Source: Martelella lutilitoris
GTDB taxonomy: Bacteria; Pseudomonadota; Alphaproteobacteria; Rhizobiales; Rhizobiaceae
Direction of reading: 5' to 3'
Assembly: GCF_005924265.1 (NCBI RefSeq)
Contig: NZ_VCLB01000003.1
Coordinates: 1 to 64,000, forward strand
Length of the DNA: 64,000 nucleotides
Shown in pieces: positions 34,929 through 43,190 of the stretch; position 1 is the stretch's first letter; every line of letters begins with the position of its first letter. A program made the position numbers and the translations under genes. The notes under the pieces were generated by a model, which saw nothing but the letters and a program-made list of their open reading frames with translations, did not search any database and had not been told where the DNA came from.

Positions 34929-35762
34929 ATGCGCGTCCCGCCGGGTCAGGCCGAAATATTGCTGGGCGATGCCATTGCCGCGCTTCACAGCGAAGGGTTT
35001 GCGCCGTCGCTTGCGGCCTGGCTGCGCCTGGCGCTTGCCTTCGACAACATCACCATTCTGGCCTATGCGGACGGAAGTCCGCCGACGGGGCTCTATACGG
35101 AAGCCCGGGAGAAATCGGTGCATGCCGGCTTCGATACGGTTTACCGCGCCGGCTCGTACCTGCTCGACCCCTTCTACGCGCTCCATGCCCGGCGCGCGCC
35201 AGACGGTCTTTATCGGTTGAGCGACATCGCGCCGGACCAGTTCAGCCGGTCGGACTACTACATGACCTATTACCGGGCGACGACGCTGGTGGACGAAATC
35301 GCCTTTGTCGCCGCGCCGGCGAGCGATGTTTCGCTCCACATCTGCCTCGGGCGCGATGCCACCTCCGGACGGCGGTTCTCAACTGCCACGCTTGCCCGCG
35401 CCCGACAGGTCGCGCCGGTCGTCAACGCCCTTTCGACTCGGAACTGGAGCGAAATCCGCGCCGCCGGCAGCGCGCCGAGCGAGGAGGATGTGCTTGCGGC
35501 GCTTTTCTGCGGCATGCAGGAGAGCCACGGCGTCACGCTGACGCGGCGGCAGACCGAAGTCGCCCTTCTGATCCTCAAGGGACACTCCTCGCTCTCCATT
35601 GCCGCAAGGCTCGGGCTCAGCACCCACACGGTGAAGGTCTTCAGAAGGCAGCTTTACCAGCGCTGCGGGATATCGTCCCAGGCGGAACTCTTTGCCCTGA
35701 TGATGCCGATCCTCGCGGCCCTGCCAAACCCTGAACGCCTTCGTGCAAGGATAGACGGCTGA
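34929..35762 (+). CDS. LuxR-family transcriptional regulator
   Basis: A 277-residue regulator with a C-terminal LuxR helix-turn-helix (LTRRQTEVALLILKGHSSLSIAARLGLSTHTVKVFRRQLYQR, about residues 206-247). The N-terminal ~200 residues do not look like a two-component receiver: there is no acidic-pocket motif. I also cannot recognise the conserved Trp/Tyr/Asp set of acyl-homoserine-lactone binding domains. The ATG at 34929 follows GGAGG. No luxI-type synthase is in the window. It is divergent from the aminotransferase operon and lies 132 bp upstream of pcaI, so either is a possible target. Confidence 0.83.
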   Translation: MRVPPGQAEILLGDAIAALHSEGFAPSLAAWLRLALAFDNITILAYADGSPPTGLYTEAREKSVHAGFDTVYRAGSYLLDPFYALHARRAPDGLYRLSDIAPDQFSRSDYYMTYYRATTLVDEIAFVAAPASDVSLHICLGRDATSGRRFSTATLARARQVAPVVNALSTRNWSEIRAAGSAPSEEDVLAALFCGMQESHGVTLTRRQTEVALLILKGHSSLSIAARLGLSTHTVKVFRRQLYQRCGISSQAELFALMMPILAALPNPERLRARIDG

Positions 35763-35777
35763 GGGTGCCGCGCTGCC

Positions 35778-35792
35778 GTTCGCCTGACGCAC
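35778..35792 (+). promoter_or_regulatory. PcaR/IclR-type operator candidate upstream of pcaI
   Basis: GTTCGCCTGACGCAC matches GTTCGCATTATGCAC at the iclR promoter (49423-49437) at 12 of 15 positions. Both have the form GTTCG-N6-GCAC, which from memory resembles the PcaR site described in Pseudomonas. It lies about 100 bp before pcaI. Confidence 0.5.
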
Positions 35793-35894
35793 GCTGAAGC
35801 TCGTCATACGAACAAAATTCGCCATGTGAACTTTCAAACTGACTTTCGTCCGACTTGCCCCTAAAGTCCGGGTCGTCGGTAGGAGGTCGACATC

Positions 35895-36602
35895 ATGGAC
35901 AAGACAATTTCCTCGATTGAAGCAGCCGTTCAGCCCATCTTCGACGGCGCCACCGTCATGATCGGCGGTTTCGGCGGATCGGGCGCGCCGATCGAGCTCA
36001 TTCATGCATTGATTGACCAGGGCGCAAAGGACCTCACGGTCATCAACAACAATGCCGGCAACGGTCATGTCGGGCTTGCGGCCCTGATCGAGCAGAACCG
36101 CGTGCGCCGGATGATCTGCTCCTTTCCGCGCTCCTCAAACGCCACGGTGTTCAACGAACGCTATCTTGCCGGAAAGATCGAGCTGGAGTTGGTGCCGCAA
36201 GGCACGCTCGCCGAGCGGATCCGCGCCGGCGGCGCCGGCATACCCGCCTTCTATACGCCGACCGGTTACGGCACCGAACTTGCCGACGGCAAGCCGGTCG
36301 CCGAATTCGACGGACGGCCCTACGTGCAGGAGCGCTGGCTGAAAGCCGATTTCGCGCTGATCAAGGCGGAAACGGCCGACACCCACGGCAACCTCACCTA
36401 CCGCATGGCGGCGCGCAACTTCAATCCGCTGATGGCGATGGCCGCGACAACCACCATCGTCCAGGCGAGCCGCGTTGTCGCGCCCGGCGGCATCGACCCC
36501 GAGCAGGTAATCACGCCCGGCATCTTCGTCTCCTCCGTCGTCGAGGTCGCCGCGCCCGCGCAGGAGGAACTCCTCACCCGGCAGGAGGCCGTCTACCCAT
36601 GA
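35895..36602 (+). CDS. pcaI: 3-oxoadipate CoA-transferase subunit A
   Basis: A 235-residue alpha subunit of a family I CoA-transferase. ATVMIGGFGGSGAPIELIHAL with the glycine loop and the late GGIDPEQVITPGIFV motif are typical. With PcaJ it transfers CoA from succinyl-CoA to beta-ketoadipate in the last but one step of the beta-ketoadipate pathway. AGGAGG lies upstream of the ATG, and its stop overlaps the pcaJ start by 4 bp. The pcaIJF order supports the assignment over acetoacetate CoA-transferase. Confidence 0.93.
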   Translation: MDKTISSIEAAVQPIFDGATVMIGGFGGSGAPIELIHALIDQGAKDLTVINNNAGNGHVGLAALIEQNRVRRMICSFPRSSNATVFNERYLAGKIELELVPQGTLAERIRAGGAGIPAFYTPTGYGTELADGKPVAEFDGRPYVQERWLKADFALIKAETADTHGNLTYRMAARNFNPLMAMAATTTIVQASRVVAPGGIDPEQVITPGIFVSSVVEVAAPAQEELLTRQEAVYP

Positions 36603-37282
36603 TTTCCGTCGACGACATCAAGCTTTCCAATGCCCAGATCGCCTGGCGCGCCGCCCAGGACATCGAGGACGGCGCCTATGTCAATCTCGGTATCGGCTTT
36701 CCCGAAATGGTGGCGAAATTCCAACCCGAGGGCCGGCAGGCGATCTTCCACACCGAAAACGGCGTGCTCGATTTCGGGCCCGCGCCGGAACCGGGCGAGG
36801 AGGACTGGGACCTCATCAATGCCGGCAAGAAGGCGATCACGCTGCGCCCCGGTACGGCCTTCTTCCACCACGCCGACAGTTTCGCCATGGTGCGCGGCGG
36901 CCATCTGGATGTCGCCATCCTTGGCGCCTACGAAGTGGCCGAGAACGGAGACCTTGCCAACTGGTCGACCGGCAAGGGCGGCGTTCCCGCCGTCGGCGGG
37001 GCGATGGACCTCGTCCATGGCGCAAGGCGCGTCGCCGTCGTCACCGACCACGTGACCAAGAAGGGTGCGCCAAAGCTGGTGAGAAGCTGCTCGCTGCCGC
37101 TCACGGGCGTGGCCTGCGTCACGCGGGTCTACACCTCGCTTGCCGTCATCGATATCACCGACGGCCATTTCGTTCTCCGCGAGAAACTTGCCGCCCTGTC
37201 CTTCGACGAACTGCAGGCGCTGACCGGCGCGCCCCTTCACATCGAGGGCGACGTGGCGGAGCTCACCGTACCGGAAATGTGA
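36599..37282 (+). CDS. pcaJ: 3-oxoadipate CoA-transferase subunit B
   Basis: A 227-residue beta subunit. The catalytic Glu53 lies in the HTENGVLDFGP motif that forms the glutamyl-CoA thioester. YVNLGIGFPEMVA precedes it. The start overlaps the pcaI stop as ATGA, and pcaF follows after 3 bp, so the three genes are translated together. Confidence 0.94.
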   Translation: MISVDDIKLSNAQIAWRAAQDIEDGAYVNLGIGFPEMVAKFQPEGRQAIFHTENGVLDFGPAPEPGEEDWDLINAGKKAITLRPGTAFFHHADSFAMVRGGHLDVAILGAYEVAENGDLANWSTGKGGVPAVGGAMDLVHGARRVAVVTDHVTKKGAPKLVRSCSLPLTGVACVTRVYTSLAVIDITDGHFVLREKLAALSFDELQALTGAPLHIEGDVAELTVPEM

Positions 37283-37285
37283 TCC

Positions 37286-38485
37286 ATGAAAGACGTCTAT
37301 ATCTGCGACTATATCCGCACCCCGATCGGCCGTTTCGGCGGCGCGCTTTCCGCCGTCAGGGCCGATGATCTTGCCGCGATCCCGATCCGCGCGCTGATGG
37401 AGCGCCACTCGAAGACCGACTGGTCGGGCGTCGACGAGGTGATCCTCGGCTGCGCCAACCAGGCAGGCGAGGACAACCGCAATGTGGCGCGCATGGCCGC
37501 ACTGCTTGCCGGCCTGCCGGTCGAAGTGCCGGGCACGACCATGAACCGGCTCTGCGGCTCCGGCATGGACGCCGTCATCACCGCCGCGCGCGCCATTCGC
37601 GCCGAGGAGGCGGAACTGATCATTGCCGGCGGCGTGGAATCCATGTCCCGCGCGCCCTTTGTAATGCCGAAGGCCGAAACGGCCTTTTCGCGCAACGCGG
37701 AAATCTACGACACGACTATTGGCTGGCGTTTCGTGAACCCCGAGATGAAGGCGCGCTACGGCGTCGACTCCATGCCGGAGACCGGCGAGAACGTAGCGGA
37801 CGACTTTTCCATCAGCCGGGAAGACCAGGACGCCTTTGCCTGCGCCTCGCAGCAAAAGGCAGCGCGCGCGCTGGACAACGGCCGACTGGCGCAGGAGATC
37901 ACGCCGGTCTCCGTCCCCCAGCGCAAGGGCGAGCCGAGGATCGTCGCGAGCGACGAACAGCCCCGCCCGGAAACGACCGTCGAGGTGCTCTCCCGTCTCC
38001 CCACGCCTTTCCGCGCCGGCGGCACGGTGACGGCCGGCAACGCGTCGGGCGTCAATGACGGCGCGGCCGCGCTCGTTCTGGCGAGCGAAGCGGCCGCCGT
38101 ACGGCACGGCCTCAACCCGATCGCACGCGTGCTTGGCGGCGCAACCGCCGGGGTCGCGCCGCGCATCATGGGCTTCGGCCCGGCGATTGCGGCGCGCAAG
38201 CTGATGCGCCGGCTCGGGCTTCAGACCGGCGATTTCTCGGTGGTAGAGCTCAACGAGGCCTTTGCCTCGCAGGCGCTTGCGACATTGCGCGACCTCGGCA
38301 TTGCCGATGACGATCCGCGCGTCAACCCGAACGGCGGGGCGATCGCGCTTGGCCATCCCCTCGGCATGTCCGGCGCGCGCATCACCGGTACGGCCATGCT
38401 GGAACTGAAGCCGGGCGAAAAGGCGCTGTCCGCCATGTGCATCGGCGTTGGTCAGGGCATTGCCGTCGCGGTCGAGCGGCTTTGA
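37286..38485 (+). CDS. pcaF: beta-ketoadipyl-CoA thiolase
   Basis: A 399-residue thiolase. The acyl-accepting Cys90 is in NRLCGSGMDAV, the His is in NPNGGAIALGHPLGMSGAR and the second Cys is in AMCIGVGQGIA. It cleaves beta-ketoadipyl-CoA to succinyl-CoA and acetyl-CoA. Linkage to pcaIJ distinguishes it from general acetyl-CoA acetyltransferases. It converges with pobA across a terminator hairpin. In this organism it would serve both protocatechuate and catechol branches. Confidence 0.93.
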   Translation: MKDVYICDYIRTPIGRFGGALSAVRADDLAAIPIRALMERHSKTDWSGVDEVILGCANQAGEDNRNVARMAALLAGLPVEVPGTTMNRLCGSGMDAVITAARAIRAEEAELIIAGGVESMSRAPFVMPKAETAFSRNAEIYDTTIGWRFVNPEMKARYGVDSMPETGENVADDFSISREDQDAFACASQQKAARALDNGRLAQEITPVSVPQRKGEPRIVASDEQPRPETTVEVLSRLPTPFRAGGTVTAGNASGVNDGAAALVLASEAAAVRHGLNPIARVLGGATAGVAPRIMGFGPAIAARKLMRRLGLQTGDFSVVELNEAFASQALATLRDLGIADDDPRVNPNGGAIALGHPLGMSGARITGTAMLELKPGEKALSAMCIGVGQGIAVAVERL

Positions 38486-38506
38486 CGCACTGCATGTGAA
38501 TATCGG

Positions 38507-38533
38507 CCCGGCTCCCCTTGAAGAAGGGCCGGG
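38507..38533. terminator. bidirectional terminator between pcaF and pobA
   Basis: A stem CCCGG / CCGGG continues after a 3-nt bulge into CCCTT / AAGGG around a GAAG loop. It occupies the 67-bp gap between converging pcaF and pobA. Confidence 0.6.
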
Positions 38534-38552
38534 TCATCAGGGACAAGGCGCC

Positions 38553-39722
38553 TCAGTAAGGCAGACCGATGTAATTTTCGGCCAATTCCCGTCGCGCGGT
38601 CTCCGATTGCGACAGGTGCAAGAGGCTCGCCTTGCGCATCTCGGCGGCAAAACTGTCCTCGTCATCGAAGCGATGCAACAGCATGGTCATCTGCCAACTG
38701 AAGCGCATCGCCTTCCAGATGCGTTGCAGCGCCCGGCCGGAATAGGCGTCGATGCCCGCCGAAGAGCCGGAACCGAACCGCTCGACGAGCGCATGGAAGA
38801 GATACCAGACATCGGAGGCGGCGAGATTGAGCCCCTTGGCGCCGGTCGGCGGCACGATGTGCGCGGCATCGCCGACGAGGAAGAGATTGCCCCAGCGAAG
38901 CGGCTCGGAAACGAAGGAGCGCAACGGCGCGATGCTCTTCTCGATCGAATCTCCTGTCACCAATCGTGCAGAGACTTCGCTCGGTAGGCGACGTTTCAAC
39001 TCGTCCCAGAAGGCAGCGTCCGACCAGTCCTCGGCCTTATCGGAAAGCGGCACCTGCACATAATAGCGGCTCAGCGTCTTGCTGCGCATGGAGGCGAGCG
39101 CGAAACCGCGGTCGGAATTGGCGTAGATCAGTTCGTCATGCACCGGCGGCGTGCGCGACAGGATGCCGAGCCAGCCGAAGGGATAGACGCGCTCGAATTC
39201 CCGGCGCTTCTCCGCGGGAATGGTCCGGCGGGACACGCCGTGAAAGCCGTCGCAACCGGCGACATAGGAACAGGCGATCGTCTTGCGCCCCCCCTCATGG
39301 GTGAAGCTCACGCTCGACTGCTCCTGATCGAGGTCACCGATCACCACGTCCTCGACGCCATGAAATACTGGAGTTCCCATGGCGTCCTGAGCCGCGTAGA
39401 GGTCGGCAGTCACCTCGGTCTGGCCGTAGACCATGACCTTGCGACCGGTAAGCCCGGTAAAATCGATGCGCACCTGAAGATCATTGTCGGAGAGCACACA
39501 TCCGTCGTGAGCGATGCCTTCGGCATCCATGCGCTGGCCGACGCCGGCCTCGCGCAACAGTTCGACCGCGCCCCATTCGAGAATGCCGGCACGGATGCGC
39601 GACAGAACGTGATCGCGGCTGGACCGCTCGAGAATAACGGTTTCGATGCCCTGCCGGTTCAAAAGCTGGGACAGAAGCAGGCCGGACGGCCCGCCCCCGA
39701 TAATGGCGACTTGCGTTTTCAT
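38553..39722 (-). CDS. pobA: 4-hydroxybenzoate 3-monooxygenase
   Basis: A 389-residue single-component FAD hydroxylase, the usual length for PobA. The FAD motif IIGGGPSGLLLSQLLNRQG starts at residue 7, DG in CDGFHGVSR and the second FAD motif LVGDAAHIVPPTGAKGLNLAASDVWYL follow; these match PobA closely. It converts 4-hydroxybenzoate to protocatechuate with NADPH and O2. The ATG at 39722 has GGAGG upstream. It is divergent from the hydroxycinnamate operon, whose product it consumes. The likely regulator PobR is about 10.5 kb away at 50209-51069. Confidence 0.95.
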   Translation of the reverse strand: MKTQVAIIGGGPSGLLLSQLLNRQGIETVILERSSRDHVLSRIRAGILEWGAVELLREAGVGQRMDAEGIAHDGCVLSDNDLQVRIDFTGLTGRKVMVYGQTEVTADLYAAQDAMGTPVFHGVEDVVIGDLDQEQSSVSFTHEGGRKTIACSYVAGCDGFHGVSRRTIPAEKRREFERVYPFGWLGILSRTPPVHDELIYANSDRGFALASMRSKTLSRYYVQVPLSDKAEDWSDAAFWDELKRRLPSEVSARLVTGDSIEKSIAPLRSFVSEPLRWGNLFLVGDAAHIVPPTGAKGLNLAASDVWYLFHALVERFGSGSSAGIDAYSGRALQRIWKAMRFSWQMTMLLHRFDDEDSFAAEMRKASLLHLSQSETARRELAENYIGLPY

Positions 39723-39777
39723 GAAAGACCTCCTCCGTCCTTGCGGCTTGACGTTAACGCCGCGCCGAGCCGCAGGA

Positions 39778-39817
39778 AATGCACGAAAACGGCAATGAAT
39801 GGCACTAATCGTGCATT
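39778..39817. promoter_or_regulatory. long inverted repeat in the pobA / hydroxycinnamate divergent region
   Basis: Perfect 9-bp arms AATGCACGA (39778-39786) and TCGTGCATT (39809-39817) are centred 31 bp apart, about three helical turns. The region lies 56-95 bp upstream of pobA. It could bind the AraC-type PobR, IclR or MarR regulator encoded nearby. Confidence 0.55.
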
Positions 39818-39859
39818 CCTGTGGTTTATCAAAAATTATGAGATTATAAAAACTGTTCA

Positions 39860-39889
39860 TTGACAAAACAATTTAAAGCTGGCTCTAAT
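39860..39889 (+). promoter_or_regulatory. sigma-70-type promoter of the hydroxycinnamate operon
   Basis: TTGACA (39860-39865), an 18-bp spacer and TCTAAT (39884-39889). A full -35 consensus and 5 of 6 at -10 would start transcription near 39896, about 20 nt before the first gene. Confidence 0.6.
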
Positions 39890-39914
39890 CACGATCGGGA
39901 GTTGAGGAGATTGC

Positions 39915-40679
39915 ATGAAGATCGAAGGTGAAGTGGCGCTGGTCACGGGGGCCGCGAGTGGCCTCGGAGAGGCAACGGCGAGAAGGCTTTCCGCTCGCGG
40001 CGCGAAGGTCGTCGTCCTCGACCTGTCGGCGGAGGCCGCCGAGAAAACGGCAGCGGAAATCGGCGGCGTCGGTTATGGCGCCGACGTCTCCGACGCCTCG
40101 GCCGTCGAGGCTATTTTCACGGACGTGACGCGTGAACACGGCGCGCCGCGCATCGTGGTCTCCTGCGCCGGGATCGGAACGGCATCGCGCATCCTGCCGC
40201 GCGACGGGTCGCTGACCATCGACCTCTTCGAACGCACGCTCCGGATCAACCTTCTGGGCACCTACACAGTGATGAATATCGCTGCGCGCGTCATGGCCGC
40301 GGCCGCGCCGCTTGACGAGGACGGCGCGCGCGGCGTGATCGTCAACACCGCCTCCGTCGCCTATGAAGACGGGCAGATCGGCCAGGCAGCCTATTCCGCC
40401 TCCAAGGGCGGGGTCACCGCGATGACGCTGCCGGCCGCCCGCGAGCTCGCCCGTTTCGGTATCCGCGTCATGACCATCGCGCCCGGACTCTTCGAGACAG
40501 GCATGAGCGCCGGCCTGCCGGATGACATTCGCGCCGAAATCCTCGCCAACGTGCCCTTTCCGAGCCGGATGGGCCTGCCTGATGAATATGCCCGGCTGGC
40601 GGAGCAGATCGTCGAGAACCCGATGCTGAACGGTTCGGTGATCAGGCTCGACGCCGCGGCGCGGATGCCGCCGAAATAG
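39915..40679 (+). CDS. SDR 3-hydroxyacyl-CoA dehydrogenase-like protein
   Basis: A 254-residue short-chain dehydrogenase close in style to type II 3-hydroxyacyl-CoA dehydrogenases. TGAASGLG (residues 11-18), a CAGIG segment in place of NNAG, Ser in NTASVAYEDGQIGQ, and Tyr-x3-Lys in AYSASKGG are visible. In the CoA-dependent beta-oxidative hydroxycinnamate route described in Agrobacterium fabrum, such an enzyme oxidises the 3-hydroxy-3-aryl-propionyl-CoA formed by the hydratase. It opens the operon, behind a good promoter, and is divergent from pobA. Confidence 0.85.
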   Translation: MKIEGEVALVTGAASGLGEATARRLSARGAKVVVLDLSAEAAEKTAAEIGGVGYGADVSDASAVEAIFTDVTREHGAPRIVVSCAGIGTASRILPRDGSLTIDLFERTLRINLLGTYTVMNIAARVMAAAAPLDEDGARGVIVNTASVAYEDGQIGQAAYSASKGGVTAMTLPAARELARFGIRVMTIAPGLFETGMSAGLPDDIRAEILANVPFPSRMGLPDEYARLAEQIVENPMLNGSVIRLDAAARMPPK

Positions 40680-40715
40680 AAGCCGGCGAGACGAATTCGA
40701 GAAAGAACAGAACGC

Positions 40716-41501
40716 ATGACCAAGACCCACTTTGACAGCGCCGATATCCTGACGGTCGAGATCGACGGCCCGGTCGCGACCTTGACCATGAACCGGCCCG
40801 AAAAGCGCAATGCCATGTGCGATGCCCTGCTGGACGCGCTGGATGCCTTCTTCAGCAAGCCGCCGCAGGACATCCGCGTCATCATCCTGACCGGCGCCGG
40901 CGGGCACTACTGCTCCGGTCTCGACCTTGCAGAACATGTCGCCCGCGACGCGGAGGGCACGATGTATCATTCGCGCAACTGGCACCGGGTGATGGAACGC
41001 ATCCAGTTTTCCGGCCTGCCGGTCGTCTCCGCCATGTTCGGCGCGGTGATCGGCGGCGGGCTGGAGCTTGCATCCGCCACCCATGTGCGCATCGCCGAGC
41101 CCTCGACGATCTTCCAGCTGCCGGAAGGCATGCGCGGCATCTTCGTCGGCGGCGGCGCGACCGTCGGCGTCGGCCGCATCCTCGGCCCCGACCGGATGCG
41201 CGAGATGATGCTGACGGGGCGCAAATACAATGCCGAGGAAGGCCTGATGCTGGGCCTCACCCATTACAGCGTCGGCGACGGCGAGGCGCTGCCCATGGCC
41301 CGCGAGCTGGCGGCCAGGATCGCGAAGAACGCCCAGCTTTCGAATTACATGATGATCCAGGCGATCAGCCGGATCGCAGACATGCCGCGCGCGGACGGGC
41401 TCTTTGCCGAAAGCCTGTGCGCGGCCGTATCGCAGACGAGCGCGGATGCCGAAGAAGGCCTCAATGCTTTTCTGCAAAAGCGCGCGCCGGTCTTTCGTTA
41501 G
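40716..41501 (+). CDS. enoyl-CoA hydratase/crotonase, probable hydroxycinnamoyl-CoA hydratase
   Basis: A 261-residue crotonase. TLTMNRPEKRNAM, the oxyanion region GAGGHYCSGLDL and GAVIGGGLELASATHVRIAEPS are clear. It is placed after the dehydrogenase gene and before the CoA ligase, as expected for a hydratase of coumaroyl- or feruloyl-CoA. Whether it only hydrates or also cleaves to the aldehyde (Ech-type) is not readable from the sequence. The presence of a dehydrogenase and beta-ketoacyl hydrolase, and the absence of a vanillin-type aldehyde dehydrogenase here, favour hydration. Confidence 0.85.
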   Translation: MTKTHFDSADILTVEIDGPVATLTMNRPEKRNAMCDALLDALDAFFSKPPQDIRVIILTGAGGHYCSGLDLAEHVARDAEGTMYHSRNWHRVMERIQFSGLPVVSAMFGAVIGGGLELASATHVRIAEPSTIFQLPEGMRGIFVGGGATVGVGRILGPDRMREMMLTGRKYNAEEGLMLGLTHYSVGDGEALPMARELAARIAKNAQLSNYMMIQAISRIADMPRADGLFAESLCAAVSQTSADAEEGLNAFLQKRAPVFR

Positions 41502-41585
41502 ACCGGCTTTTGCTTCCGCCGAGAGAGAGGCGGGCGAAAAACCACGCGTATATCGTCCAGTCAGTCTTAAGGGAGGAGAACCGTC

Positions 41586-42635
41586 ATGACTGATCGTTTG
41601 AAAATGACCCGCCGCACGGCGCTTGCCGCATTGGGCACGGCGCTGGCCGCCCCCGTATTCCTGCGCCAGGCGCATGCGGCCGAGGTGACGCTGAAACTGC
41701 ACCACTTCCTGCCGGCCATGGCGCCGGTGCAAAGACAAGTGTTCGAGCCTTGGGCCAAGGAACTCGCCGAGGCCTCCAACGGGGCGATCGAGGTGCAGAT
41801 TTTCCCGGCCATGCAGCTTGGCGGCAAGGCGCCGCAGCTCGCCGATCAGGCCCGCCAGGGGATCGTCGATATCGCCTGGACGCTGCCGGTCTACACACCG
41901 GACCGTTTTCCGGTTGCCGAGACCATGGCGCTGCCCTTCATGGTCACGGACGCGGAAAAGACCTCCGTGGCGATGGATACGCTGATGCGCGAATTCGGTC
42001 AGGACGAATACAAGGGCATGAAGCCGCTTGCCTTCCATACCCATGCCGGCGGCAAGCTGCACACCCGCGACAAGGGGATCACCTCAACCGCCGACATGAG
42101 CGGCATGCGGCTTCGCGCGCCCAACCAGTCGACGGGCGAACTGCTGACGAACCTCGGCGCGGAAGTCGTGTTCTTCCCGGTTACCGAGATGGTCGTCGGC
42201 CTTTCCAACGGCGTGATCGACGGTTGCTGCCTGCCCTTCGAGGTGGTGCCGGCCTTCAAACTGCAGGAACTGACGCGCTATTCCGCCATGCCCGCCCCCG
42301 GCGCGCGCGGCATCTACACCAACACCTTCTCGCTGGTGATGAACGAACGCGCCTATGAGGCCATGCCCGAGGACGCCCGCAAGGCACTCGACGCCCATTC
42401 CGGCCCCGAACTGTCGAAGCGTCTCGGCATCTCCTTCGACCAGGCCGAGGCCGCCGGCGAAAAGGTTGTCCGAGAACATGGCAACGAGATCGTCGAGATC
42501 CCGGCCAACGTGATCGCCGAATGGCGCAAGGTCTCCGAACCGGTCGTCGCCAACTGGCAGAAGAAGCTCGATGACAAGGGCTATGACGGCGCGGCAATCC
42601 TCAAGCGCGCCAACGAACTGCTGGATCAGGGCTGA
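41586..42635 (+). CDS. TRAP transporter solute-binding protein (DctP type)
   Basis: A 349-residue binding protein. The leader contains MTRRTALAALGTALAAPVFLRQ followed by AHA, so Tat-dependent export is likely. The mature protein has the DctP features EVQIFPAMQLGGKAPQLADQARQGIVDIAW, RLRAPNQSTGELLTNLGAEVVFFP and GVIDGCCLPFEVVP. GGGAGG precedes the ATG. It is embedded in the hydroxycinnamate operon, so a phenylpropenoid acid is the predicted ligand. Confidence 0.92.
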   Translation: MTDRLKMTRRTALAALGTALAAPVFLRQAHAAEVTLKLHHFLPAMAPVQRQVFEPWAKELAEASNGAIEVQIFPAMQLGGKAPQLADQARQGIVDIAWTLPVYTPDRFPVAETMALPFMVTDAEKTSVAMDTLMREFGQDEYKGMKPLAFHTHAGGKLHTRDKGITSTADMSGMRLRAPNQSTGELLTNLGAEVVFFPVTEMVVGLSNGVIDGCCLPFEVVPAFKLQELTRYSAMPAPGARGIYTNTFSLVMNERAYEAMPEDARKALDAHSGPELSKRLGISFDQAEAAGEKVVREHGNEIVEIPANVIAEWRKVSEPVVANWQKKLDDKGYDGAAILKRANELLDQG

Positions 42636-42638
42636 TTG

Positions 42639-43190
42639 ATGGCGGAGAAAACCCCATCCAGCCTTCAGAAGCGGGGGGCGTCGCGCCCCCGCTTCGTCTG
42701 GCTCTACCGGCTTTGCCTCGTCGCAGCCGGCGCGGGCGGGCTTGCCGCCTTCGCCGCCGCGCTGATGGTCACGCTTTCCGTGCTGATGCGCATTTTCGGC
42801 TTTGGCGGCATCCGCGGCGATTTCGAAGCGGTTGAACTCGTCTGTGCGGCCTGCGCCTCGCTTTTTCTGCCCTACTGCCAGTTCACCAAGGGCCACGTCA
42901 TGGTCGATCTCTTCACCAACTGGCTTCCCGCCGCCGGCCAGCGCCGTCTCGATGGTTTCTGGACAGTGCTGTTCGGCCTTGGTTGGACGGTGATCTGCTG
43001 GCGGCTGACCCATGGCCTCGAGACGATCTACGGCTATGGCGACCGCACTATGCTGCTCGGCTTTCCCCTGTGGCTGATCTATCTGCCGGCGGTTGCCGGA
43101 ACCGGGCTTTCGGCGCTCGTCGCCTTCATCACCGGCATCGACGATCTGGTCAATGCCCGCGCAAGCAATCCCATGACGGAGGGCGCGTAA
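42639..43190 (+). CDS. TRAP transporter small permease (DctQ type)
   Basis: A 183-residue membrane protein with four hydrophobic helices and the DctQ-type FTKGHVMVDLFTNWLP motif. The ATG at 42639 lies 3 bp after the dctP stop; a TTG at 42636 is in frame but less likely. The stop overlaps the dctM start by one base. Confidence 0.9.
   Translation: MAEKTPSSLQKRGASRPRFVWLYRLCLVAAGAGGLAAFAAALMVTLSVLMRIFGFGGIRGDFEAVELVCAACASLFLPYCQFTKGHVMVDLFTNWLPAAGQRRLDGFWTVLFGLGWTVICWRLTHGLETIYGYGDRTMLLGFPLWLIYLPAVAGTGLSALVAFITGIDDLVNARASNPMTEGA

Noticed and set aside
36593-38356. 587-codon frame antisense to pcaJ and pcaF
   Set aside because: Shadow frame; pcaJ and pcaF carry intact catalytic residues on the plus strand.
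39885-42062. 725-codon frame antisense to the SDR, hydratase and dctP genes
   Set aside because: Crosses three genuine genes and lacks any family motif.
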